NCBI GenBank assembly: GCA_007124345.1
Contig: SLFH01000367.1
Span: 1 to 13,745, forward strand
Direction: 5' to 3'
DNA: 13,745 bases
Source: Phycisphaerales bacterium
Lineage (GTDB): Bacteria > Planctomycetota > Phycisphaerae > Phycisphaerales > UBA1924
A program made the position numbers and the translations under genes. Of this stretch, positions 5,632-12,130 are shown one piece after another; the first letter of the stretch is position 1, and each line of letters opens with the position of its first letter. The notes under the pieces were generated by a model. It made no database searches. It was given only the letters and a program-made list of their open reading frames with translations, and had not been told where the DNA came from.

Positions 5632-6675
5632 ATGATGCAAGTCCAGTATTCACACCGACTTACGAGAATAACGACCCAACGGACGCGGGACTTTTTTTCG
5701 CGATCTCGCGCCGAATCCCGACTCGCGCTTCAGCGACTGACAGTACGCTGTCGTTCGTGGCGTGTTCGCTATCCCCGGCTCCGGTGGATCCTCGCCGGGG
5801 GTCTGTTGGTGGGCCATCTGGTGATGGCCGGCTGCGCAGGGGGCAGCGGCTCGACTCAGGCCCAATCCGGCGCCGGCCAGAGCCAGGTTGGGTCGGAACT
5901 CTTCGGCTCACGCACAGGCGGGGCGCGGGGTGGCCGCGCAGGATCCGCATCCCAAGAGGACTCGGGCTGGTCGATCGTGATCGCCCACTTCCCCGCCGAT
6001 GAAGACGGCGCCCAACGCGCAAATTATGCGCTCCAGCGCGTCCGAACCGCCGGACGCCTCCCCGAGGCCCGCCTCGAAGACCGGGGCGACCGGATCGTCA
6101 TCGTCTATGGCAACTATCGGGAGCTCAACGATCCACGCGCCCGCGAGGATCTGCAGCGGATCCGAGGCATCACAATCGACGACGAACGCCCCTATTCGAG
6201 GGCCATCATCGGCCCGCCCCCGGTCCGCGAGGTCTACGGCGAGATCCCCGAGTTCGACCTGCGCAACGCCCGGAGTCTCTACGGCCAGGACAAGGCCTTC
6301 ACCCTCCAGATCGCCATCTACGGGCGTCAGGACGGGGGTCGCCCCTCCGACCGGGAGCTCGCCGAGATCAGGAAGACCGCCGAGACCGCCGTCGCCGGGC
6401 TCCGGCGCGAGGGTCAGGAGGCCTTCTACTTCCACGGGTCGACCCGCAGCTCGGTAACCATCGGGCTCTTTACAGAGGGTGAGGTCGGCGGGCGGGGGGC
6501 CGACGGCGTGATGCGCAGCGAGAGCATGAGGCTCCGCGAGGTCAGGCGCGAGCACCCCAACAACCTGCTCAACGGCCAGGGCATCCGCGAGCGGATCCCG
6601 GGCACGCGAGGCAACGCCGAGCGGAACTTCAGGCTGCAGCCGAGCCAGCTCGTGATGGTGCCGCAGAGTTCGTAG
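5632..6675 (+). CDS. lipoprotein with two SPOR-like repeats (start uncertain)
   Basis: I do not recognise a named family. A hydrophobic segment (WILAGGLLVGHLVMAGC) ends in a lipobox with Cys codon at 5833, so the product should be a lipid-anchored envelope protein. A Gly/Ser/Gln-rich linker follows. Two related segments then appear: nt 5968-6170 (WSIVIAHF ... DRIVIVYGNY) and nt 6298-6470 (FTLQIAIYG ... SSVTIGLFTE). Each has strand, helix, helix, strand and the final I-x-x-G-x-F/Y typical of SPOR domains, which bind denuded peptidoglycan glycans at division sites. The C-terminus (ERNFRLQPSQLVMVP) resembles a third strand-forming tail. Start: ATG 5632 has AGGTG 4 nt upstream but gives a 67-residue prelude with poor third-position bias, unlike the rest. 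The true start may be nearer the hydrophobic segment or non-ATG. It stands alone, with a hairpin 7 nt after the stop. Confidence 0.65.
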   Translation: MMQVQYSHRLTRITTQRTRDFFSRSRAESRLALQRLTVRCRSWRVRYPRLRWILAGGLLVGHLVMAGCAGGSGSTQAQSGAGQSQVGSELFGSRTGGARGGRAGSASQEDSGWSIVIAHFPADEDGAQRANYALQRVRTAGRLPEARLEDRGDRIVIVYGNYRELNDPRAREDLQRIRGITIDDERPYSRAIIGPPPVREVYGEIPEFDLRNARSLYGQDKAFTLQIAIYGRQDGGRPSDRELAEIRKTAETAVAGLRREGQEAFYFHGSTRSSVTIGLFTEGEVGGRGADGVMRSESMRLREVRREHPNNLLNGQGIRERIPGTRGNAERNFRLQPSQLVMVPQSS

Positions 6676-6681
6676 CCGCGG

Positions 6682-6696
6682 CCGGCCCGGGGCCGG
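6682..6696 (+). terminator. GC hairpin after the SPOR lipoprotein gene
   Basis: CCGGCC-CGG-GGCCGG forms a perfect 6-bp stem with a 3-nt loop, starting 7 bases after the stop. No T-run follows. Nine bases on comes the -10-like TATCAT of lptF, an arrangement resembling the one at 3967-3993. It could be a terminator or simply GC-rich promoter spacer. Confidence 0.35.
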
Positions 6697-6704
6697 GCGG
6701 TCCG

Positions 6705-6710
6705 TATCAT
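6705..6710 (+). promoter_or_regulatory. candidate -10 (TATCAT) for a leaderless lptF operon transcript
   Basis: TATCAT lies 8 nt before the ATG at 6719, with only CCCTCCCG between and no Shine-Dalgarno. This predicts a transcript starting at or within two bases of the initiation codon. It would drive the four-gene operon to 11991. No -35 can be picked out. Confidence 0.45.
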
Positions 6711-6718
6711 CCCTCCCG

Positions 6719-8434
6719 ATGCCCCGACTGCCCTGGACTTTGTGGACGCACCTGACGCTCGAGCTGTGGCGTCTGTTGCTGCTGTCGACGGCGGTGGTGC
6801 TGGTGGTGATCTGCTTTGCGATCTCCGTCAAGCCGCTGTCGGACGGGCTGCTGCAGCCTCTGGACACGCCCCTGTTCATGCTGCTGGCGATGCCGCCGAT
6901 GCTGGCGTACGCACTGCCCTTCGCGGCCGGTTTCGCGGCGACGATGGTCTACCACCGGCACACGCAGGAGAACGCGGTGCTGGCGGCGCACGCGGGGGGG
7001 GTCTCCCACCACGCGATCGTGGCGCCGGCGCTGGCGACGGCGATCGTGCTCTCGGGCGTGATGGGGGTGATGAACGAACAGGTGATCCCGCGCTTCCTCA
7101 ACTCGATGGAGACGCTGGTGGCCCGCGATGTGCAGCGGATCATCACGCGCTCGGTCGACAACGGCGAGCCGATCCGCTTCGGGAATGTGGCGCTGCACGC
7201 CGCCAGCGCGACATCGCTCGGCCCGGATCGGAGCGTGGGGGCGTACGAGCGGATCCGCCTGCGTGAGGTGGCGCTGGTGCGGACAGAACGCGTCGCGCCG
7301 CCCGAAGACGACCCCGACGCGCCGACGATGAAGATCGAATCAGAGCTGACGGCGACCGAGGCGATCGTCTGGCTCTTCCGCGCCGAATCGATCGCCGACG
7401 ATGACGACCCCGCCGCCCAGAGCGGGACGCTCGCGTTCATCGACCTGGCCGAAACGGTCGGGCGCCGCGGTCGCGATGTGCCGATCGCGCGGGCGCAGCG
7501 CTTCCGCACCGGGCCCTACGCGATCGGCGGGACCTTCGAGAACAATGTCAAGTACATGACCTATCGGGACCTGCGCAACCTGCCGCAGAACCCCGAGCGG
7601 ATGGACTACATCCAGTCGCGCAAGCGCGAGCTCGCGTTCCACCTCGCCCGCCTCGAAGCGCTCGAGGCGATCGACGATCAGCTTCGCTCTGAGAGCGGCG
7701 TGCGGCTGCGCGACCAGCTCGGGCGGACGGTGCTCGTCAGCGGCAAGGGGCTGACCCCGCGCCCGCGCGGGCACCTGATCGAGCAGGCCGGGGGCGTGCC
7801 GGTGCGCATCGAGCGCTTCGACCCCGAGGGCCGGACGATCAGGTGGGAGGCCGACCGCGCGTTTTTCGACGCCGCCGTCGAGGGCGAACGCGAGTTCCGC
7901 AGCCTGGAGCTGACGCTCTCGCTGATGGGCGCTTCGGCGGTGACTGGCGACCAGCTGGGGGCCGCGGGCAAGCGCGACCAGCTCGACTTCCCGGCCCTGA
8001 CACTCTGGTTCGACCCGACCGCGGAGTTCATGGAGCGGCCGATCCCCGAGCTGCTGGCCGAAGCCCACCGGCGGATCGAGGCCGAGTCGTGGGGCGCCGG
8101 CACGCTGGTCGGCCCTCGCCACGAGCTGCAAGGGCGCGTCGTCCAGCTCGAAGACGAGGTGTTCAGCAAGATCCACGAGCGGGCGGGGCTCTCGGTCAGC
8201 GTGATCGTGGTGATGATGGCCGGCACGATCGCGGCGATGCGACTCCGTCACAGCGACCCGCTCTCTGTCTATCTCCTGAGCTTCATCCCGGCCCTGATCA
8301 TCCTCGCCTCGGTCTCGGGCGGGCAGAACATGCTCTACCGCCAGGGGATCGAGGGCCTCATCGTGCTCTGGGGCGGCATCGTTGTGATGGGCGCCCTGAC
8401 CGTCGTCGGTTACCGCGGGCTGGTCCGGCACTGA
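6719..8434 (+). CDS. LptF/LptG-family LPS export permease, enlarged periplasmic domain
   Basis: A 571-residue inner-membrane permease (YjgP/YjgQ family). With its partner and the LptB ATPase it would lift LPS out of the inner membrane toward LptC/LptA. Topology fits: three N-terminal helices (about 12-37, 52-76, 98-118), a large periplasmic part, then three C-terminal helices (about 490-508, 515-535, 544-566). Family motifs include the cytoplasmic-loop QENAVLAAHAGGVS (matching RxxELxAixAxGxS) and MNEQVIPRFLNS after helix 3. The periplasmic region (about 120-485) is near 365 residues, roughly twice the beta-jellyroll of E. coli LptF/LptG, which are about 360 residues overall. It includes a helical, charged stretch around 300-325 (YIQSRKRELAFHLARLEAL). 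Whether it is the F or G partner cannot be decided here. It is first in the operon; the glycosyltransferase ATG follows the stop by 9 bp. Confidence 0.85.
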   Translation: MPRLPWTLWTHLTLELWRLLLLSTAVVLVVICFAISVKPLSDGLLQPLDTPLFMLLAMPPMLAYALPFAAGFAATMVYHRHTQENAVLAAHAGGVSHHAIVAPALATAIVLSGVMGVMNEQVIPRFLNSMETLVARDVQRIITRSVDNGEPIRFGNVALHAASATSLGPDRSVGAYERIRLREVALVRTERVAPPEDDPDAPTMKIESELTATEAIVWLFRAESIADDDDPAAQSGTLAFIDLAETVGRRGRDVPIARAQRFRTGPYAIGGTFENNVKYMTYRDLRNLPQNPERMDYIQSRKRELAFHLARLEALEAIDDQLRSESGVRLRDQLGRTVLVSGKGLTPRPRGHLIEQAGGVPVRIERFDPEGRTIRWEADRAFFDAAVEGEREFRSLELTLSLMGASAVTGDQLGAAGKRDQLDFPALTLWFDPTAEFMERPIPELLAEAHRRIEAESWGAGTLVGPRHELQGRVVQLEDEVFSKIHERAGLSVSVIVVMMAGTIAAMRLRHSDPLSVYLLSFIPALIILASVSGGQNMLYRQGIEGLIVLWGGIVVMGALTVVGYRGLVRH

Positions 8435-8443
8435 GGCGTGGAG

Positions 8444-10141
8444 ATGAATCGCGAACAACCCGTGCTGGGCAACGACCGGGCCTTGGGTGGCCTCGGGCCG
8501 ATGCTGCTGCTTGTCGCCATCGTCACGGCCGTCCGCCTGCTCTCGCTCTGGCTGATCGTCCCGTACGACCTCGTGCAGGACGAGGCGCACTACTGGCTCT
8601 GGAGCCAGCACCCCGGCTGGTCGTACTACTCCAAGGGCCCGGGCATCGCGTGGGCGATCTGGCTCGGGACGGCCGCCCTCGGCGACACGGTCTTCGGCGT
8701 GCGCTGGCTCGCCCCAGTCGCGGGCGCGATCGGCGCGATGTGCGTCGGGCTGCTGGCCAAGTGGGCGTCGGGCGACCGGCGTGCGGCGGTGTACGGCGCC
8801 GCCGTCTTCATGCTCCTGCCCGCGACGCAGGCCACCACGCTCTTCATGACCATCGACGGGCCCTACATCGCCTGCTGGGCGCTCGCGTCGCTCTGCGCGT
8901 GGCGGGCGCTGCGCACCGGCTCGGCATTGGCGTGGGGCGCGACGGGACTGGCGATCGCCGCGGGGTTCCTCTTTAAGTACACGATGCTCCTGTTCATCCC
9001 GGGGCTGCTGGTTTTCCTGCTGCTGGACCGGCGGGCGAGGGCGGCGCTGCGGGTCGGGCCGGTGCTGATCGGTGTCGGCTGTGCCGCGATCGGGCTGATC
9101 CCCGTCCTGATCTGGAACAGTCAGAACGGCTGGGCGACGGTGCTCCACCTCATGGGCCACCTGCGCCTGGAGGGCGGGGACATCCCGGCCGAACGCCTCG
9201 AACGCGCCGACCCCTACAGCCCCCTCTGGACGCTGGAGTACCTCGGCCTGCAGATCCTCGTCGCCGGGCCGGCGCTGGGGTTGGCGGCGATCGGCTTCGG
9301 CTACGCCCTGAAGAAGCGACGCTCTAAGCCCGTGCTCTGGCGGGCCCAGCTCTACTGCTGGTCGATCGGGCTCTTGCAGATCCTCTTCTACTTCGTCGTG
9401 AGCTTTTTTACGCCCACCCAGGGCAACTGGACGCTCGCGGCGTATGTGACGCTCAGCGCTTCGGCGGGGATGTGGCTGCCCGCGGCGATGCGGCGCTACC
9501 GCTGGCGTGTGCGGATGTGGAAGGCGCTGCCCGACCCCCGCCCGAGAGCCGGTTTGCTCCGGCGCTCGCCCGAGACGCACTCGCAGGCCTTGTGGCACTG
9601 GACGATCGGGGTCGGGATCTTCGTGGGCGTTTCGCTTCAGGTCCTGCCGGCGTACCGGCTGCTGCCGTTCGTGGGCGACAGGTTGCCTTTGGGCCGGCTG
9701 GAGCGGGGCCCGGTGCTCGCCGAGGGCGTGCAGGAACGGCTCGATGAGCTGCGCACGCTGGACAACCCCGCGGGGCCCCCTGTAGTGATGACCGGGCACT
9801 ACGGGACTTCGAGCCTGCTCTCGTGGCTGCTGCCCGGGCGTCCGGTGGTGTATGCCGCCAGCGCACAGATGCCCAGTGTGCCCGAACTGGGGTTGTTCGC
9901 GGGGCGCAAGAGCCAGCTCGACTTCTGGCCCGAGTGGTCGCTCGACGAGCAGACGCCGGCGTTACTCGGGCGGGACGCGGTCATCATCGGCGGCGGGTAC
10001 GAGCAGTGGAAGCCCGCCTTCGACCGCGTCGAGGGCCTGCCCGACAACGACCGACGCGACCGGCCGACCTTCATCGGCTCCGGGTTCAGGGGGTTCGGGC
10101 AGGAAAGAACGCCGGACGCGTCGGGCGGGGAACGGGAGTAG
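8444..10141 (+). CDS. polytopic glycosyltransferase, GT39/GT83-like (ArnT/RgtA type)
   Basis: A 565-residue integral membrane protein with about ten hydrophobic helices over residues 18-420 and a C-terminal soluble part from about 430. The first loop has the family signature: Asp46-Glu47 in LVQDEAHYWLWSQHPGWSYYSKGPG, the metal/substrate acidic pair of PMT-like enzymes. Its YYSKGPG resembles RgtA-type transferases more than the YFDHPP of ArnT. These enzymes move a sugar from a polyprenyl-phosphate donor onto lipid A, core sugar or protein on the periplasmic face. TFFMTIDGPY-like LFMTIDGPYIACW (about 140) matches the second conserved loop. ATG 8444 is preferred over GTG 8438 because GAGG lies 7 nt upstream. 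Being between two LPS-export permeases, the acceptor is probably lipid A or core; the sugar is unknown. The C-terminal part has alternating strand/helix (VVMTGHYG, PVVYAASAQ, DAVIIGGGYEQW) of unknown role. Confidence 0.82.
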   Translation: MNREQPVLGNDRALGGLGPMLLLVAIVTAVRLLSLWLIVPYDLVQDEAHYWLWSQHPGWSYYSKGPGIAWAIWLGTAALGDTVFGVRWLAPVAGAIGAMCVGLLAKWASGDRRAAVYGAAVFMLLPATQATTLFMTIDGPYIACWALASLCAWRALRTGSALAWGATGLAIAAGFLFKYTMLLFIPGLLVFLLLDRRARAALRVGPVLIGVGCAAIGLIPVLIWNSQNGWATVLHLMGHLRLEGGDIPAERLERADPYSPLWTLEYLGLQILVAGPALGLAAIGFGYALKKRRSKPVLWRAQLYCWSIGLLQILFYFVVSFFTPTQGNWTLAAYVTLSASAGMWLPAAMRRYRWRVRMWKALPDPRPRAGLLRRSPETHSQALWHWTIGVGIFVGVSLQVLPAYRLLPFVGDRLPLGRLERGPVLAEGVQERLDELRTLDNPAGPPVVMTGHYGTSSLLSWLLPGRPVVYAASAQMPSVPELGLFAGRKSQLDFWPEWSLDEQTPALLGRDAVIIGGGYEQWKPAFDRVEGLPDNDRRDRPTFIGSGFRGFGQERTPDASGGERE

Positions 10142-10144
10142 TCT

Positions 10145-10858
10145 TTGCGACCCATGGTCCCGATCGACGCCTACACACGGCACCGGCGCAGGGTGCGCGC
10201 CTTCCACCTCGGCGCGATCTTCGCGCTGGTGCTCCTGCTGGCGCACCTACTGGACATGCCGGCGCACGCATGGATCCTCTTTGGGGAGGACCAGGAAGCC
10301 GCCAAGCGGAAGGTCGAACGGACCGAGTGGTACCATGTCCTCCGCCAGGGGGGCGGGCTGTGGGCGTGGCTGGGCATCGCGATCATCGTCGCGCTCTGCC
10401 CGCCCAAGACCGCCAGCCCGGGGCCGGGCGAGCGACGTCACGGCGTCGAGTTCGCCTTCCGCATCGTCGGTGCGACGGCGGCCGCGGGGTTGCTGGCGGA
10501 GATCTTCAAGCGGATCTTCGTCCGCGAGCGTCCGGGCGAGGTCGGTGACTGGTACTCGTTCCAGCCCTGGCTGGAAGGGGTGATCCACGGGAAGAACCTG
10601 GGTCTGCCCAGCAGTCATGCCGCCGTCGCCTTCGCCGGCGCGACGGTCCTCGCGGCGATGCTCCCAAGAGCTGCGCCGGTCTTCTGGTTCTGGGCCGTAG
10701 GCTGCGGCGTCAGCCGCATGATGACCGGCGCGCACTGGCTCAGCGATGTGGCCCTCGGGGCGATGATCGGGATCGTCGTGGGGCTTTTTCTCCGCCCCGA
10801 GCCGGAGTGGGAGACCCGGCGCTTGTCCTGGATCGAGAACGGGGGGAACGGCGCATGA
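10145..10858 (+). CDS. PAP2-family membrane phosphatase
   Basis: A 237-residue type-2 phosphatidic-acid-phosphatase protein with the full three-part active site: K122-x6-R129-P130 (KRIFVRERP), P155-S-S-H158 (PSSH where PSGH is usual), and S190-R-x5-H197-x3-D201 (SRMMTGAHWLSD). His197 would be the nucleophile and His158 the proton donor. About six hydrophobic segments place the site at the periplasmic face. Members hydrolyse lipid phosphates: undecaprenyl pyrophosphate (PgpB/BacA-like role), phosphatidylglycerol phosphate, or lipid A 1- and 4'-phosphates (LpxE/LpxF). The operon favours lipid A or the polyprenyl carrier released by the glycosyltransferase next door. Start: TTG at 10145 has GGGAG 6 nt upstream; ATG 10154 is possible but is 15 nt away. 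Its TGA overlaps the ATG of the next permease (ATGA), so translation is coupled. Confidence 0.87.
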   Translation: MRPMVPIDAYTRHRRRVRAFHLGAIFALVLLLAHLLDMPAHAWILFGEDQEAAKRKVERTEWYHVLRQGGGLWAWLGIAIIVALCPPKTASPGPGERRHGVEFAFRIVGATAAAGLLAEIFKRIFVRERPGEVGDWYSFQPWLEGVIHGKNLGLPSSHAAVAFAGATVLAAMLPRAAPVFWFWAVGCGVSRMMTGAHWLSDVALGAMIGIVVGLFLRPEPEWETRRLSWIENGGNGA

Positions 10859-11991
10859 CCATCCTGGACCGTTACATCGCCCGCCAGTTCGCCCTGAACT
10901 TCCTCATCCTGCTGGCGATCTTCTGCAGCTTCATCGTCGTGGTCGACGCGACCCTGAACATCGGGCGCTTCGCACGCGCGGCAGAGAGCCTCGTGGGCGA
11001 GGATGCCTCGGCGATCCGGCGCTGGCTGGCGCTGCCGCTGGTGGTGATCGACCTGTGGTGGCCCAGGCTGCTGCAGCTTTTCAATGTGATGCTCGGCATC
11101 GTGATGGTCGGGGCGATGGGCTTCACCTGCGCCCAGATGGTCCGCCATCGCGAGCTTGTGGCGATCCTCGCCAGCGGGCAGAGCCTCGTCCGCGTCGCCC
11201 GGCCGATCCTGGTCGTGGCGGCCTGCCTCGGCGCACTGCAGATCGTCAACGCCGAGGTGCTCTTGCCCCGCTTCGCCCCGCTGCTGACGAGAGGCTACAG
11301 CGACGCGGGCACGCGCGACCTGGCGGTGACGAGCGTGATGCTCGTGCCCGACGGCTCGCGCCGCCTCATCGCCGCCGAGAGCTTCGACGCCAAGGCGGGG
11401 ACGATGCGCGGGGTGTTTATCTGGGAGCGCGACGCCGCGGGCCTCATGACCCGGCGGATCGAGGCCCGCTCGGCGGTCTGGGAGGAGGGGGGCTGGACGC
11501 TGGAGGACGGGGTGGGGGTCGAGCCCGCCTCGGCCGACGCCGCCGTTGCGCCCACGCCCCGGCCCGTCGAACGGATCGAGACCGATCTGGGCCCGACGGC
11601 CCTGACGATCGCCCAGCACGCGGAGTACATGCAGAGCCTGAGCTTCAGCCAGGTGACCGAGATGATGCGGATCGTCCGGCGCACCGGCGACGAACGCTCC
11701 GCCGGCGTCCGCGTCGACCGGCTCGAACGCATCCGCTGGGGCCGGTTCGCGGTTCTGGCGGCCAACCTGCTCGGGCTGGTGATCGCCCTGCCCTTCTTCC
11801 TGACGCGCGAGCCGAAGAACATGGCCGTGCAGACCGCCAAGGCCGCCCCGATCGCCATGGGGGTCATCATGGGGGGGATTATCGGGTCGGCGGCCCCCGT
11901 GCCGGGGGTTCCGGCGGCGATCGGGGTCTTCCTGCCCCTGCTGGCGCTGGTGCCGATGACCTTCTGGGCCTTCGCCTCGATCAAAAGCTGA
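10855..11991 (+). CDS. LptF/LptG-family LPS export permease, standard size
   Basis: A 378-residue permease, the presumed partner of the product of 6719-8434. It shows the usual layout: helices at about 12-34, 72-94 and 113-133, a periplasmic domain (about 140-290) of ordinary jellyroll size, and helices in about 296-318 and 331-376. The signature loop is clear, MVRHRELVAILASGQSLVRVARP, followed by NAEVLLPRFAPLL after helix 3; both are typical of LptF and LptG. The periplasmic strands carry alternating patterns (RRLIAAESFD, GVFIWERD, EARSAVWEEGGWTLEDG). It starts in a 4-bp overlap with the PAP2 stop, with GGGGGGAA about 7 nt upstream. It is last in the operon; no strong terminator follows, and GH57 begins 139 bp on with its own ribosome site. 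Confidence 0.87.
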   Translation: MTILDRYIARQFALNFLILLAIFCSFIVVVDATLNIGRFARAAESLVGEDASAIRRWLALPLVVIDLWWPRLLQLFNVMLGIVMVGAMGFTCAQMVRHRELVAILASGQSLVRVARPILVVAACLGALQIVNAEVLLPRFAPLLTRGYSDAGTRDLAVTSVMLVPDGSRRLIAAESFDAKAGTMRGVFIWERDAAGLMTRRIEARSAVWEEGGWTLEDGVGVEPASADAAVAPTPRPVERIETDLGPTALTIAQHAEYMQSLSFSQVTEMMRIVRRTGDERSAGVRVDRLERIRWGRFAVLAANLLGLVIALPFFLTREPKNMAVQTAKAAPIAMGVIMGGIIGSAAPVPGVPAAIGVFLPLLALVPMTFWAFASIKS

Positions 11992-12037
11992 GGTTCGGGG
12001 CCGAATTCACGATGGTTTTACAGCCTTTGTCCGGGGG

Positions 12038-12065
12038 TTGTGTGCGGGGCGGATTTGGGCACAAT
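12038..12065 (+). promoter_or_regulatory. candidate promoter for the GH57 gene
   Basis: TTGTGT (12038-12043) and CACAAT (12060-12065) are spaced by 16 bp and match the sigma-70 boxes in three and four of six positions. Transcription would start near 12072, leaving a GC-rich leader of about 60 nt that ends in GGAAGGGG, 6 nt before the ATG at 12131. That ribosome site decides the start against a longer in-frame reading from 12038. Confidence 0.35.
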
Positions 12066-12130
12066 ACCCTGTAGCTTGGCGGCGGCCGCGATCGGGCGGC
12101 GCCGCACAGTCTCCACGGAAGGGGTGCACG

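Noticed and set aside
7340..9799. 819-codon minus-strand open frame
   Set aside because: Fully antisense to the permease and glycosyltransferase; low-complexity Arg/His/Gln/Pro-rich peptide typical of a GC-rich shadow frame.
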